A stretch of 64,000 nt of DNA from Cherax quadricarinatus (Eukaryota > Arthropoda > Malacostraca > Decapoda > Parastacidae). The stretch covers positions 30,693,833 to 30,757,832 of the forward strand of contig NC_091298.1 in the NCBI RefSeq assembly GCF_038502225.1, read 5' to 3'. Within the stretch, counting starts at the first letter, position 1. Every line of letters starts with the position of its first letter. The translations under genes were made by a program, and so were the position numbers. Below the pieces are notes generated by a model. That model was not told the DNA's origin. It was given only the letters and a program-made list of their open reading frames with translations, and searched no databases. Positions 35,045 to 46,559 of the stretch are shown here, in pieces.

Positions 35045-35135
35045 TCCTTCTTGCAACTGGCCTCCGGTCTGGAGTTTTGAGACTCTCTGATCGCGGGTTC
35101 TATCCCCGACCGTGGTATGGTTTGTATTGAGAATT
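35045..35135 (+). mobile_element. tRNA-like SINE head (family F), fragment
   Basis: GGTCTGGAGTTTTGAGACTC matches the word at 21302-21321, then CTCTGATCGCGGGTTCTATCC gives a box-B-like GGTTCTATCCCC. CGTGGTATGGTTTGT follows, as in the inverted piece at 21066-21080. The 5' part is missing. Confidence 0.7.
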
Positions 35136-35362
35136 TTTGTGTTTTGTATTTGTGTGTTGTTATCTCTATATAATGTAAACTGCTTGGAAAAGGAAGTTTG
35201 TAATGCATGTTACAGAAATGTTAAGGGAACGAAGCAGTGAACACAGCGGAATACACTTAGACGGTAATCACGATGATCTGCTCAAACCCTGTAAGTTACT
35301 GGAGGTATCTCTATGAATTGCAATAAATATCAAGCTCTTGTATTGGTGAGAAACAGAAGAGC

Positions 35363-35475
<113 letters not shown>

Positions 35476-37425
35476 AGACAGAGTTGGGGAAGAGATCCAG
35501 ATAGAAACAGACTCACACCCACAAAACTGGGTAACAGAGATAGAAATAAACCAAATAAAAGTCACACAGCGAGAGCACAAACTGTAGCAAAAGAAGTCGA
35601 AAAAGCGAGCGAGACGAAAAGGTAATAAAAATGTAAGCAACAAGTGAGAGAGAATTAAACATGAGAGTGCACTGTACTGGCAGTACCAGGTGGGGATGAT
35701 GGCCATGGTAACACGTAGGGCGACCAAACACTTATCATGCAAACTTGTGTTGGTGATTTGAGCAGAGAGGAAAGTGGGGAAGGGAAGCAAGAATAAGTGA
35801 GAGAGAGAGAGAGAGGGAGAGGGAGAGGGATAATGAGAGCAAGATCAGAGACCGTAAAACAAGGGACATCACAAGTTGACATTATATCCTGGACAGCGAC
35901 CAGTTTACCTCATCCTTTACGCGATTAATTTGACTTCCATTATAACGCGAAGGAAAAACTAAAAGAAGGGATGCTAAAACTTGGACAGCCTCGTGAGTCA
36001 GACATGAACTAAACTTCACCCACTTAGTGACGATGATGAAAAAGCTATTTTTCTTCTTTGGTAATGAGGATTAATGCCGCCTACCTCAACATGCTGTTTG
36101 TACCACGTTAAGAAAACCATAAGGCTTTAAAATTATACAACACACACACACACACACACACACCACGTAGGCTTTAGAAGATATTAACAAGGCAGTGATA
36201 CATATCCTGGAGAAAGTGGCAAAGAGCAAATTGATAAAAGAAACAAAACTAATCATTACAAGGAATATGACTGGAAGAACCAAGTATCACACAGAGGACC
36301 GACCAGTTTCGCGGAGAAAGAAAAGAGGAACCTGAAATTTCATTAGACGTCATATTTATAGACATAAAAGAGTGTTTGAGATAACTAACAGTTAGAACGG
36401 ATCTAGTTTGCACTTACAGTGAAAATTAGATCCGGTCTAACTGGTAGTAGAAGAAAATGACAATGAGGAGCCAATTGGATAGTTTCTACATGACTGTATC
36501 TTCCGACAAACTAGCGGAAGTGGGGATGCAAATACGTGAGAGCAGAGGAAGATGTGCTAAAAAAAGATTATAGAAGACGTAATTATACAAGAATGAGAGA
36601 ATTCCTGAATGAAAAATTAGTCCGGATAATCCAATAAACAAAACAGAGTAGCTACTAAAGACATACAATGAATCATCAGACAATTTACACCAGCAAGAGA
36701 GCTAATTGCTTTAAAAGTAGTCTTGTGATGTTAAAGTTAATTGTATCTCCTTATGAAAAAAGTTTAATAAAAGAGGATAACAACAGAGAAATGAGCCAAA
36801 AAAAAAACTAGGAATGATTATACAAAGACAAGAGAAGAATGAGGATATGAGTAAGGAATCAGATACAAAAGACTGAAGAAGAAAGAGTGCAAATTAACAA
36901 GGAATGACGAGGAAGTTAGTACAAACCTGAGTCCTTCACTAAGACATTATGAGAGATTCTATAAGCAGAGGGATAAAAAAAATAAGAGGAAATTAAAGCG
37001 AGAAAGAGAGCGAGGATTTACAACAAAAGAATTGGAACAATTGTCGGAGAGCAGAAAATTTTTAAATGTAATCGCAATGTGCATAAGAAAAAAAAAAAAC
37101 ACAGGAAGCACCCAACATTAAATCGGTTTTATTTTTGCTTGCAATATTACTGGCTAAAATAACCTGATATGTTTCGTTCTTTACGCGATCCAAGAAAAGT
37201 GTCCCCATACTGCATAAGCTCAGCCTCCTCTACCATAAAGTACACTATAAAGTGCAGAGTACAAAACAGTACAGTATAAATGTATAATGCATTTAAATAT
37301 CAGGACTGAAGACGTGAAGGCTCTGAGAACAAACACTCACAAGTTATCACATGGAAACTAACATCCAACTTACTACAATAAAATGGAGAACTGGTCCTTT
37401 TCTGACCACCCAGTAAGATAGACTG
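35476..37425. other. AT-rich stretch, possibly holding a decayed LINE
   Basis: No clean ORF exists. Small repeats are (GA)n at 35798-35832 and (CA)n at 36139-36162. On the plus strand, 36540-36700 can be read as DYRRRNYTRMREFLNEK with stops, loosely like the endonuclease-RT linker of CR1-like LINEs. This is weak. An ATCTAGTTTGC... / ...GGATCTAATTTTC imperfect inversion lies near 36395-36440. Confidence 0.3.
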
Positions 37426-37429
37426 ATAC

Positions 37430-37720
37430 TCCCCAGCACAGCTGCTGGTGCTGCTGATGCTGCCCAGTGGCCAGCACAGCTGCTGGTTCTCGCAAGCATT
37501 GCTGCTGTGCTGCCGATTCTTCCCAGCACAGCCGTTGTGCTGCTGGTGCTTCCCAGCACAGCCGCTGTGCCGCTGATTCTTCCCAGCACAGCCGCTGTGC
37601 TGCTGATTCTTCCCAGCACAGCCGCTGTGCTGCTGGTTCTTCCCAGCACAGCTGCTGTGCTGCTGACTCTTCCCAGCACAGCTGCTGTCTCTTCCCAGCA
37701 CAGCTGCTGTGCTGCTGTCG
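37430..37720. repeat. 30-bp minisatellite (TTCCCAGCACAGC type)
   Basis: Units of 30 bp contain TCTTCCCAGCACAGCCGCTG. About nine are present, the first few more diverged. Ala/Val/Leu-rich and Cys/Ala/Gln-rich frames on both strands follow the unit. Confidence 0.93.
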
Positions 37721-37765
37721 TCCTGAGAACAATAGTGCTGGCTCAGAGTGGTGGTGTGATGACAG

Positions 37766-38192
37766 GTGGTGGTGGTGGTGGTGAGAAGTAGTGATGACAG
37801 TGACAGTCGTGGTAATGAAAGAGGTGATGACAGTGGTGGTGATGACAGTGGTTGTGGTGGTAACAGTTGTGGTGATGACAGTGGTTGTGGTGGTATCAGT
37901 TGTGGTGATGACAGTGGTGGTGGTGGAAATAGTGATAATAGTGGTGGTGACAATAGCTGTGATGACAGTGGTGGTGATGACAGTGCTGATGACAATGGTG
38001 GTGGTGACAATGATGTTGATGACAATGGTGGTCGTAACAGTGGTGGTGATGACAGTGGTGGTGGGGGTCGTGACAGTGGTGGTGACGACAGTGGTGGTGG
38101 TGACGACAGTGGTGGTGGTGGCGACAGTGGTAGTGGTGGCGACAGTGGTGATGACAGTGGTGGTGACAGTGATGGTGATGATAATGGTGGTC
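37766..38192. repeat. GTGGTGATGACA-type array, left block
   Basis: Cryptic triplet-based repeats of GTGGTGATGACAGTGGTGGT. The same array resumes at 39124, so it was split by LINE C1. Confidence 0.92.
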
Positions 38193-39123
38193 TACATACC
38201 TGGAGTCTACATGGAGGGTTTTCCGGGGATCAGTGCTCCAGCGACCCGGTCCACGACCAGGCCTCCAGGTGGATCAGGGCTTGATCAACCAAGCTATTAC
38301 TACTTTTCGCACGTAGTCCAACTTACGAACCACAACCCGGCTGATCCGGCACCGACTTTAAGTATCTGTCCAGCTCCCTCTTTAAGGCAGCCAGGGGTCT
38401 ACTGGTAATTCCTCTTATGCACGGTGGGAGGCAGATTCGGGACCATCCCTTCTACGATTTTCCAAGTGAAGATTATGATATATCTCTCTCACCTGCATTC
38501 CAGCGAGTACAAGTCAAGTGCTTCCAAGCGTTCCCAGTAGTTAAGGTGTTTGATAGAACTTATAATTGCAGTTAAGGTTCTCTGTACATTCTCTAGATCT
38601 GCAATTTTACCTGCTTTGAAGGGAGATGTTAATATACAGCAATATTCCAGCCTAGAGAGAACAAGTGATTTGAAAAGAATCATCACTGGCTTGGCATCTC
38701 TCGTTTTGTGCGTTCTCATTATCCATCCTATCATTTTCTTCCCGTTGTGATCGTGGCACTGTTGTGATTCGTGAAAGTGAAATCCTCATGCATTACCACT
38801 CCCAGATCCCTCACATTATTATTTTCGCTCTATTGTATGTTTAGAGTTTGTAGTATACTCAGCTCTAATTAAATAACATAAAGGCACAATACCGTGACTG
38901 GAACGATACACAAATAACCCGCACATAAAAGAGAGAAGCTTACGACGACGTTTCGGTCCGACTTGGACCATTGACAAAGTCACACTTTGTCAATGGTCCA
39001 AGTCGGACCGAAACGTCGTCGTAAGCTTCTCTCTTTTATGTGCGGGTTATTTGTGTACAGCTCTAATTATTATCTCCAGTTTTCCATAACGGAGTAGTTG
39101 GAATTTGTCTTCATTGAACATTA
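38193..39123 (-). mobile_element. LINE family C, copy C1 (5'-truncated), carrying a nested insertion
   Basis: On the minus strand from 39123 the reading is FNEDKFQLLRYGK, then (after the nested palindrome) VRDLGVVMHEDFTFTNHN, then LSRLEYCCILTSPFKAGKI (38590-38650), then a diverged C-terminal and 3' part to about 38193. These are the segments that follow RT motif C in CR1/Jockey-like LINEs. Several stops and frame changes make it inactive. The 3' half matches copy C2 at 45.6-46.0 kb. It lies inside the GTGGTGATGACA array. Confidence 0.85.
38872..39057. mobile_element. 186-bp palindromic hammerhead-like insertion with a 12-bp TSD
   Basis: CAGCTCTAATTA flanks the insert at 38860-38871 and 39058-39069, and removing one copy plus the insert restores LINE C1. 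The insert holds two perfect 74-bp inverted arms (38907-38980 and 38984-39057) around a 3-bp spacer, plus 35 bp at the left. Each arm carries GGTCCAAGTCGGACCGAAAC followed by GTC: stem II, GAAA and a GUC cleavage-type triplet of a hammerhead. The CTGATGA box is degenerate (TCAATGG). It resembles Penelope-like inverted repeats rather than a DNA transposon, given the variable long TSD. Confidence 0.8.
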
Positions 39124-39665
39124 ATATTGGTGGTGATGACAGTGGTGGTGGTCACGATAGTGGTGGTGTTGACAATGGTGGTGATGACAGTGGTGGTGAT
39201 GACAGTGGGGGTGGTGGCGACGGTGGTGATGACAGTGATGGTGGTGACAGTGGTAGTGGTGACAGTGATGGTTATGGTGACAGTGATGGTTATGGTGACA
39301 GTGGTAGTGGTGACAGTGATGGTTATGGTGACAGTGATGGTTATGGTGAGTGATTGTGGTGAGTGGTAGTGATGACAGTAGAGGTGATGACAGTGGTGTT
39401 GGTGACAGTGGTAATAACAGTGGTGGTGGTGACAGTGGTAGTGGTGACTGTAGAGGTGATGACAGTGGTGGTGGTGACTGGTGGTGAGAGTGGTGATAGT
39501 GACAGTGGAGGTGATGGCAGTGGTGATGTGACAGTTGTGGCGATGACAGTGAAGGTAATGACAGTGGTTGTAGTGACAGTGATGGTTGTGGTGACAGTGG
39601 TAGTGATGGCAGTGGCAGTGGTGACAGTGGTGGCGATGACAGTGTTGGTGGTGGTGGTGATATCT
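39124..39665. repeat. GTGGTGATGACA-type array, right block
   Basis: Continuation of the array at 37766-38192, with added units of GACAGTGATGGTTATGGT near 39260-39345. It ends in three GGCGTGGGGATCTCT units near 39664-39700. Confidence 0.92.
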
Positions 39666-39844
39666 GGCGTGGGGATCTCTGGCGTGGGGATCTCTGGCGT
39701 GCCCAGCAGGCAATATCCCACAGGCGTGCAGCCGGAAGTTAAGCAGCCTCATCATTTCCAGCGTAACTACCTTAACTGCATATGGTGAAGCAACAGCTAA
39801 ATCCTCGACAACCTATTGTGGAGGACACTATCTTCCCTGAACCA

Positions 39845-39845
39845 T

Positions 39846-39896
<51 letters not shown>
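39845..39896. repeat. (CT)n microsatellite
   Basis: About 50 bp of pure CT. Confidence 0.96.
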
Positions 39897-39900
<4 letters not shown>

Positions 39901-40300
39901 CAAGAGAGGCCCAACATCTCGTCAAAACTACATCAGGAATTCTCTTGCTAAAACTGCATTTATTTAAATATATTAACTAGAATGTTACACCCATTTTCTA
40001 CTGTGCTTCTTCTTCTTATGACCAGAGCTTTGGTAAGATGGGTAAGGAAGAAGGATGGGTAAGGATAGAAATATTGGAAAAGGGTGGGAGGGGGAAAGAG
40101 ATAGGATATAAAAGGTAAGTGGCCCAACCACTTTGGTGTAATTTAAAAAGTGTATGTGGAATAATAAAATATTCTTGAAGGGGTATAATACTAACCCATC
40201 AGAGTCACATAGATATAACAGATATATAAGTACATGACTCTGAATTGGTAGTAAATATACAAGTTGCAATTTTTTTTGCGATTGCACAACAGATATTTAA
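39897..40300. other. AT-rich spacer, possible 3' flank of the Jockey-type LINE
   Basis: Contains an A/T-rich stretch that could include the 3' untranslated region of the LINE to its right. The 3' end is not visible. Confidence 0.4.
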
Positions 40301-40454
40301 ACGACAATGAAGGCAATAATTTTCTGGCCAGTTTATAAAGAATTACTTGACACAATAGCTTCTTACAAGGTGGTGTCCGGCCATAGTAAATGTAGCATAA
40401 TTTTAACAGTAGAATGTTATACAAGATGTCTCCCTATTGGGGGCGATGATTTTC

Positions 40455-43331
40455 TTAGTAAACATAGAAGGGTTCTGGTGTTACCCAATCATCATCTGCA
40501 GGGAGGTTGCTCAATATCATTGGTCGATGGTAATCGTCTTTATGGATAAAACGACGGACCCTCTGTGGGAGAGTCATTCTTTGAGTCCTATGAGGATTAT
40601 TGATGATATAATCCGTGGTATTTTCAACTTGGAGAGGATGTTCTCTATCTGGCATGTAGAGTTCTTGCATTGTATAGAGTTGTTTCTTCTTCAGGGTGTC
40701 GAGGCGTACATTTAAGGCAGTAATATCTTGTTGTACATGTAAATCTGCCATTTTAACTCTGTCTCTCCTCCTGGTACCCGTAATGAAGCGAAGAGCTCTA
40801 TTCTGGACCCGTTGTAACCATAGCATGTTGGTCTTTGTTGTTAATGACATTGGAACACATGGGTATTCGAGTATAGGTCTTATTATCATTTTATACAGAT
40901 GTTTTTTGACATGTGGAGGGGCTTGATTAAATCTAAAGAGACTGTTAAGACCGGCTTTGGCTATGTTGATCTTTTTATTTACATGAGATGTTGAGTGGAG
41001 CAGTCTGTCTATTTCATATCCCAAGATCTTGTTAGGGTTTCTAATGGCTACAGGTGTACCTCTGATGGAGATACCCCCTTTATCTTCGATGGTTGATGCA
41101 AAACATCTTATCGTGCTAACAAGGACTTTGTCAGGGTTATTCGTAATTCTCCATTTCTTTTCCCAATTAGATGTTCGACGAAGTTCAATATTCATTTTTT
41201 CTATGACTCTCTCATACTTGTATTTTCCTGTTACCGGAGTTGATGAGACGACATGGATAACATCATCTGCAAATTGCGTTATAATTGTATCATTAAACTG
41301 GTTGAGGAAGGTCATTCATACAAATGTTGAATAGAATTGGACGAAGACAAGAACCTTGTGGGACACCAGCTGTTGATATAAAAGGCTCTGTCGACCTGCC
41401 GTGAAAGGTGGGAATGATTTTTCTTTGAGTTGAGAAGTTACATATTAATCTGAGAAAGGTCCAGTTATGGTCTGGTAGGTCAATAAGTTTGTATATAAGA
41501 CCATCATGCCATAAGCTATCAAAAGTTTTATGAACATCTCTGGTGGCAATTAGGGCAAGATTGCCCTGGTGTTTTAGACTTGCTACAGTATCGAAAATAA
41601 TATTTATTGCATGATGGATACCTCTATGTGTTCTAAAACCAAATTGTTTTTCAGTAAAAAAGTGAATAAACTCCATATAGTAGTTCAGTCTGTTGGAAAT
41701 GATCTTCTCAAGAACTTTTCCAATGACTTCAAGTAAAGATATAGGTCTATAGTTCCCTGGTTGATGGATGTCTTTATTGGGCTTAGCAAGAAAGTTCATC
41801 GTCGCAGTCTTAAAAACAACTGGAAAATGTCCTGAGGCCAAGATGGCATTAAAGATATTAACCAAAGCTTGTTTACAGTTTCTGGGTAGGAACTTTATTT
41901 GTTTCATTGTTATTCCAGAGAGACCAGGGGCTCTATTTCGCATTCTACCAATAACATGACTCATCTCGAGTAATGTAATAGGTCTAGTAAGCGGGTGAGC
42001 GTCTTCAAGAGTTGATGTATCGATGGAAGGTAGTGGTTGTAGATCATCTAAGTTCTCATCTCTCCATTCATTTACCAACTGATAGTGATTATTGTTAAAT
42101 CGACGACTGTTATTGTGGGAGAGAATTTTCTCCCATACATCACCCATCAAATTAGCCTGGTCCTGTGGATCATCAAGTTTAATCTCAACATCTTCATCAT
42201 CCTCGTCAGTGAAGGTATGAATTAGGTAGTTAGGGGCCTTGTGCTTTGCCCCTAAAAGTTGTCGGATCTTACTCCAAAATTTTGCTGGCTCACGTTTATG
42301 CTGATTAGCTTGGAGAACTAGCAATTTCCATAAGTCACGTTTGTGATGACTAATCCTGTTAATTAATTCTTGCCTTAATCTGTGCAATGTAGCTACAGGT
42401 GGTTGTCGCGTTTGAAGATGCCTTCGACATTCTGTTTGATAATTTCTCAAAGCGTCTCTAATTTCCCTCGTAGGTTTATATTGTTGGTAGATCTTTGTGG
42501 AAGCTAATTGGCAAGTTGCATTAGTAGCATCAATTATTCGATTGTGAAGGGACCTGATCGCGTCGTCAATTGCAGTGGAAGGTAGATTTTCCAACGACAC
42601 AATTTCATCGTCACCCAGAAATGCCCTGAAGGGGTCAAATCCTAGGGTGTTGAGATTGGGTTTAGGAGGTACAGGTATTCTAAATGGAAAAGTTTGTAGT
42701 TGTATTAAAACAGGGATATGGTCAGATCCTACGTTTCCACCAGGAGAGATACGACAATGAAAGAGGTCACAGTCTCTGTCAGGACTATATCTGGTGTCCC
42801 TGGATGAGGACCAATATACGATTTAAAGAATGGGCCTTGAAATGACAAGTTTCTGGCTGTCATTATATTAAATAGTTGTTTTCCTTTCAAGTCACCCCGT
42901 GGATTACCAGCTCCACAGTTAAAGAGGGCAGGGTGATGAGCATTAAAATCTCCCGCTAGAATTGTTGGAATATTCCTGCTTAATATCCTATGTAGAGGAA
43001 TTGACTCTATATATTGTTGTCTCGGGGGAAAATATCCAGTTCCTATCACTAGTTGGCCATGAGACGTCATTTCTATTGCAAGAATGTTATCTTCATCAAC
43101 ATGAATATTTTTAAATGCATAGCCTAATTTAACTAAGATGGCTACGCCACTATAGGGTCCTCTCGATTTCTCCACAGTAGAGTAACCACGTAATTTAATA
43201 TGTTGATCAACTCTCGCAGCTGTCTCATTTAAGAGTATAACATCGGGATTGTAATTATGTAGTTCAACCTCAAGGAGGTAACGGTTATTAAAGAAATGTT
43301 TAACATTAAGTTGGAAAATTGTAATCCCCAT
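40455..43331 (-). pseudogene. Family J LINE ORF2: endonuclease plus reverse transcriptase, two frameshifts
   Basis: The start is taken at 43331 (MGITIFQLNV) because it overlaps the ORF1 stop. The endonuclease has LLNETA (about 43225) and LAGDFNAHH (about 42955). The frame breaks near 42760, after which GSDHIPVLIQL (about 42732-42700) continues in the next frame together with the linker and RT (open to 41293). RT landmarks are GNYRPISLLEVIGKVLEKII (about 41755), RDVHKTFDSLWHDGL (motif A, about 41530), AGVPQGSCLRP (motif B, about 41365) and QFADDVIHVV (motif C, about 41270), the last after a second shift near 41300. The thumb and C-terminus run to 40455. Catalytic aspartates appear retained, so only the two shifts and any missense changes disable it. 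Confidence 0.85.
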
Positions 43332-44587
43332 TATTTCTTGCACTTCGCACGTGTACTGCGGTCTGAACGTCTGCAAGTAATGTCATGTTTGGTATACACA
43401 CTATCTCTGCTGGACTCGTCAAGGGAAGGAGGGAAGTTCTGAGTAGTTGCTTGTGTATTAAAAATGTCACCATCCTCACTAGAATTGGTAATATTAACAG
43501 AATCATTAGAGTCATCATCAGAAAACTGAGGTGTGATATTCCCAGTTTCAGGAAGCAGAGGCTCGTGAGAGTTAATGGGAGACTGTGGAGACTCCAAGGA
43601 AAAATTTGGTAGGCCAGGTGAATTACCCTGGGAAAGTTCCTGTTCAACAGGATCAGCTGCAATAGCGGAAGAGTAAGCACCAATCTCTGAGGCATCGTTA
43701 GGGTCAGGTATTGACTCATCGGGTTGAGGGGAGTTGACAAGCTGGGTATGCGAGTTGGGTGATCCCTGGACAAGGGATGAATTAGGCTTATTTGTAGAAG
43801 TAGAGTAGGGCACATACTTCTTGTTATGGGAAGGCTGGGCCATAATAACCTTCACATTATCTGGGATAGTGATGGGAGTGATCCCATTAGCCATTAACAA
43901 ATCATTTAAAATCTTAGAGCAGAGTTGAATGTCACCACCTGCTATGTCTTTGGCCATCATATACATTAGTTGGGCTCTCGTCATATCCCCGGCTGAGGAT
44001 ACCTGAGACATGGAAGGTGAGGCTGAACCTTGTTGTTGCGTTTGTGTATGTTGTAGGTGAGGGTTAGATTGGGGCACTCCAAGAGGGGCAGTATTCCAAA
44101 CATTGGAACCAGTGGTAGAGACCTGAGGAGTCCCACTAGATCCAGGCAAAGCTGGGAAGGAAGTTTGGGACATTGTTGGAGGTGCCTGGGGAGTGGTCTT
44201 CTTAGAAGTGGATAGTTTCTTAGCTTCTAGAATTTTCTGCATTTCCTTTTTCCTCTCAGGACAGATAGCAGAAACAGCATGATGTTTTCCATTGCAGAGG
44301 ACACACTTGGGCTTAGTTTTGTTATTACAATCTTTAAAAGAATGTTGCCCAGAGCATATGCTGCAAATCAGTGTTTGAGTACTGCATTTGTTGGTGGTAT
44401 GACCAAATGCGTAACATTGTGTAACACTGACAAACCGCTCAAGAGAGATTTGGTCAGGTGTACATCTGGTGCCAAAATATTTGAAGCCATTTTGACACAC
44501 TAGTTTGGCTTCCTCAGGTGTCTTAAGTATTAACTTTAATGTTTCCTGGTACTGTGCTTGAGTACCAACACTATTTTTGCATTCCAT
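43331..44587 (-). CDS. Family J LINE ORF1 (gag-like nucleic-acid-binding protein), intact frame
   Basis: An uninterrupted frame of 418 codons. The start is the ATG at 44587, the first in frame; the family's usual N-terminal region upstream is not recognisable, so the protein may lack its beginning. Zinc-knuckle residues lie near 58-110: a damaged first knuckle (C58, H63, C68 with one Cys replaced), an intact CX2CX3HX4C at 75-87, and CX2CX3HX6C at 95-109. A Ser/Pro/Gln-rich region occupies the C-terminal two thirds. ORF1 proteins of this type coat element RNA and carry it with ORF2 protein to the target. The stop TAA shares its last A with the ORF2 ATG (TAATG, 43333-43329), an arrangement used for stop-restart translation in some LINEs. 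This is a transposon gene, not a host gene. Confidence 0.8.
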   Translation of the reverse strand: MECKNSVGTQAQYQETLKLILKTPEEAKLVCQNGFKYFGTRCTPDQISLERFVSVTQCYAFGHTTNKCSTQTLICSICSGQHSFKDCNNKTKPKCVLCNGKHHAVSAICPERKKEMQKILEAKKLSTSKKTTPQAPPTMSQTSFPALPGSSGTPQVSTTGSNVWNTAPLGVPQSNPHLQHTQTQQQGSASPSMSQVSSAGDMTRAQLMYMMAKDIAGGDIQLCSKILNDLLMANGITPITIPDNVKVIMAQPSHNKKYVPYSTSTNKPNSSLVQGSPNSHTQLVNSPQPDESIPDPNDASEIGAYSSAIAADPVEQELSQGNSPGLPNFSLESPQSPINSHEPLLPETGNITPQFSDDDSNDSVNITNSSEDGDIFNTQATTQNFPPSLDESSRDSVYTKHDITCRRSDRSTRAKCKK

Positions 44588-44640
44588 GATAAGGTCACTG
44601 AATGTCCTTCATGAACCACGGGAGTACTAGGCTTATATAT

Positions 44641-45060
44641 AGATTTTTTAAACCATTTTGTGCAAGTCTTTGAATTAAATATGTTTTCACGATCATTAAG
44701 GTATACCCCAATTGTTTTTTTTCATATTCAACCAATTTTTTAATATTATTTTGCTGAGTACTTTAAAACGCTTCATCCAATCGACTTAAATTTTTAACAC
44801 TTGTCTACTGTAACGAGGACTAAATTCTTAAAGCAACTGGAGTGTTCATGTGCTCTGTTATCAAAAATTTTAACCCCATTCCCAGCATCTTGGTATCGCT
44901 CAGATAACTTCCAAAATCCTCAGTTGCCGAGTTTCAGATTTGACGATTTTACGCGTAAAATAGAGTGAAAATTTTATTCCCTTTAAATCACCTTAAATAT
45001 TTAGTAACTTAAATATTTAATGGCTGATACACCTTAGGGCCAATACAGTAACTATTAATT
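44641..45060. other. AT-rich spacer upstream of the Jockey-type LINE
   Basis: No recognisable feature. Confidence 0.5.
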
Positions 45061-46205
45061 TCATTTGAGGACATGAACATTTATTGCTGTAGTAAATTAG
45101 TAAAAAACTTGAAATCGTTGGAATCCGTGTCATATCTGGAGAACGAGTCATCTGATCATAAACTTTTCACTACTGGTGTTGTTTCCTTAACACGAGGCTC
45201 ACACTGCCATTTTGTGGCCTCTCCCAACTTTCATCATTCACAAAATTACATGCATCTGCATCTTGCTTTTCGGATGGTAACAGCTAGTAACTCAGTGTTA
45301 ATACATAATATTACAGCATCTTTGTTTACAGTGCGAGTTGCATTGAAAATATTGAATCTTATGAAGGAGATATTGGCTAAATGAGTGCATATGTCTCACT
45401 GTGTATACAATGAGAGTGTATATACACACATTTAGTTTACGCACTCTGAGTGTATATCCATGCCGAGGTGTGTGTGTGTGTGTATCTCTGATATATATTA
45501 ATAAACATGTATTTTATTCATCAGAGTAGATACTCTGTGTGGCGAATATTTCTGTGAGTAATATTCGTAGAGTGGTGAGCATTTGTCTGTGTATATGCAC
45601 TCTGAGGTGTATATATTGTTAAAGATATATATTGCTGGAGTTTACTTGGAGAGAGTTCCGGGAGTCAACGCCCCCGCGGCCCGGTCTGTGACCAGGACTC
45701 CTGGTGGATCAGAGCCTGATCAACCAGGCTGTTACTGCTGGCTGCACGCAAACCAACGTACGAGCCACAGCCCGGCTGGTCAGGAACCGACTTTAGGTGC
45801 TTGTCCAGTGCCAGCTTGAAGACTGCCAGGGGTCTGTTGGTAATCCCCCTTATGTATGCTGGGAGGCAGTTGAACAGTCTCGGGCCCCTGACACTTATTG
45901 TATGGTCTCTTAACGTGCTAGTGACACCCCTGCTTTTCATTGAATTCAGTGAATACACACCATGTAGAGAGAATCTCTGAGTATATATACACATTGATGC
46001 ATGTATTTCTAAGTAAAGACAGCGACAAGTATCTCCAGCTGTCTCTTACACCCAGAGATGTGTATCTGTCATTATTATGTACTTTGCAAAGTGTGCATCT
46101 CTGTATATGTACAGTGAGAGGCGCGTACCTCCTTTAACTGTACAGCACGAGACGTGTGGGTTGTATATATGCACTTAGAAATGTCTCTCTATATACCCAT
46201 TGAAA
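45061..46205. repeat. Duplicated segment, copy 1 (with internal satellite and LINE C2)
   Basis: The stretch near 45236-45420 (ACAAAATTACA..., CAGTGCGAGTTGCATTGAAAA, TTGGCTAAATGA, GTCTCACTGTGTA) matches 60664-60850 in the same order. Downstream of it both loci consist of loosely tandem words such as GAGGTGTGTATATCTCT and CTCTGTATATGTACA. LINE C2 (45637-45960) interrupts this copy only. Confidence 0.75.
45637..45960 (-). mobile_element. LINE family C, copy C2 (5'-truncated)
   Basis: On the minus strand it codes VRGPRLFNCLPAYIRGITN, then FKLALDKHLKSVPDQPGCGS and LVDQALIHQESWSQTGP, the C-terminus of family C LINEs. The frame is open for about 110 codons to 45665. The 3' end near 45637 (CTGGAGT/CTACxTGGAG) matches the end of C1 at about 38193-38215. 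It is absent from the homologous segment at 60.6-61.3 kb. Confidence 0.85.
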
Positions 46206-46305
46206 GATAATTTTAATCCCTCTTTCATCTCTTAATTACTGATGATAAGGTTCAGTGGATTTACAAATGACCAAACACCAAATTGTTACTGCCTAATCCA
46301 CCATT

Positions 46306-46540
46306 GCTCATCATCACCTTCCTGCCCACCATCACCTTCCTGCCCGCCATCACCTTCTTGCCCACCATCGCCTTCCTGCCCGCCATCACCTTCCTGCCCA
46401 CCATCACCTGTCTGCCCACAATTACTTTTCTGTCCACTATCATCGTCGTTCTGACCATTACCTTCCTGCCCACCATCACCATCCTACCCACCATCTCCTT
46501 CCTATCCAAGATTACCTTTCTTCCAGTCATCACCATCACC
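46306..46540. repeat. 18-bp minisatellite (CACCATCACCTTCCTGCC type)
   Basis: About 12 units of CACCATCACCTTCCTGCC, homogeneous at the left and diverged at the right. Confidence 0.9.
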
Positions 46541-46559
46541 TGAATAGGTATAAAAATAA

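Larger units (their letters stand above)
40301..44640 (-). mobile_element. Jockey-type LINE (family J), nearly full length
   Basis: The element reads right to left: ORF1 (44587-43331), then ORF2 endonuclease and reverse transcriptase (43331 to about 40455), then a 3' region. ORF1 and ORF2 overlap in TAATG. There is no RNase H domain, as expected for the Jockey clade. ORF2 has two frameshifts. The 5' end of ORF1 looks short for the family, so the copy may be slightly 5'-truncated near 44600. Confidence 0.9.

Noticed and set aside
37791..38408. 205-codon Val/Met/Thr-rich membrane-like protein
   Set aside because: It is a frame of the GTGGTGATGACA array that runs on into the LINE C 3' end.
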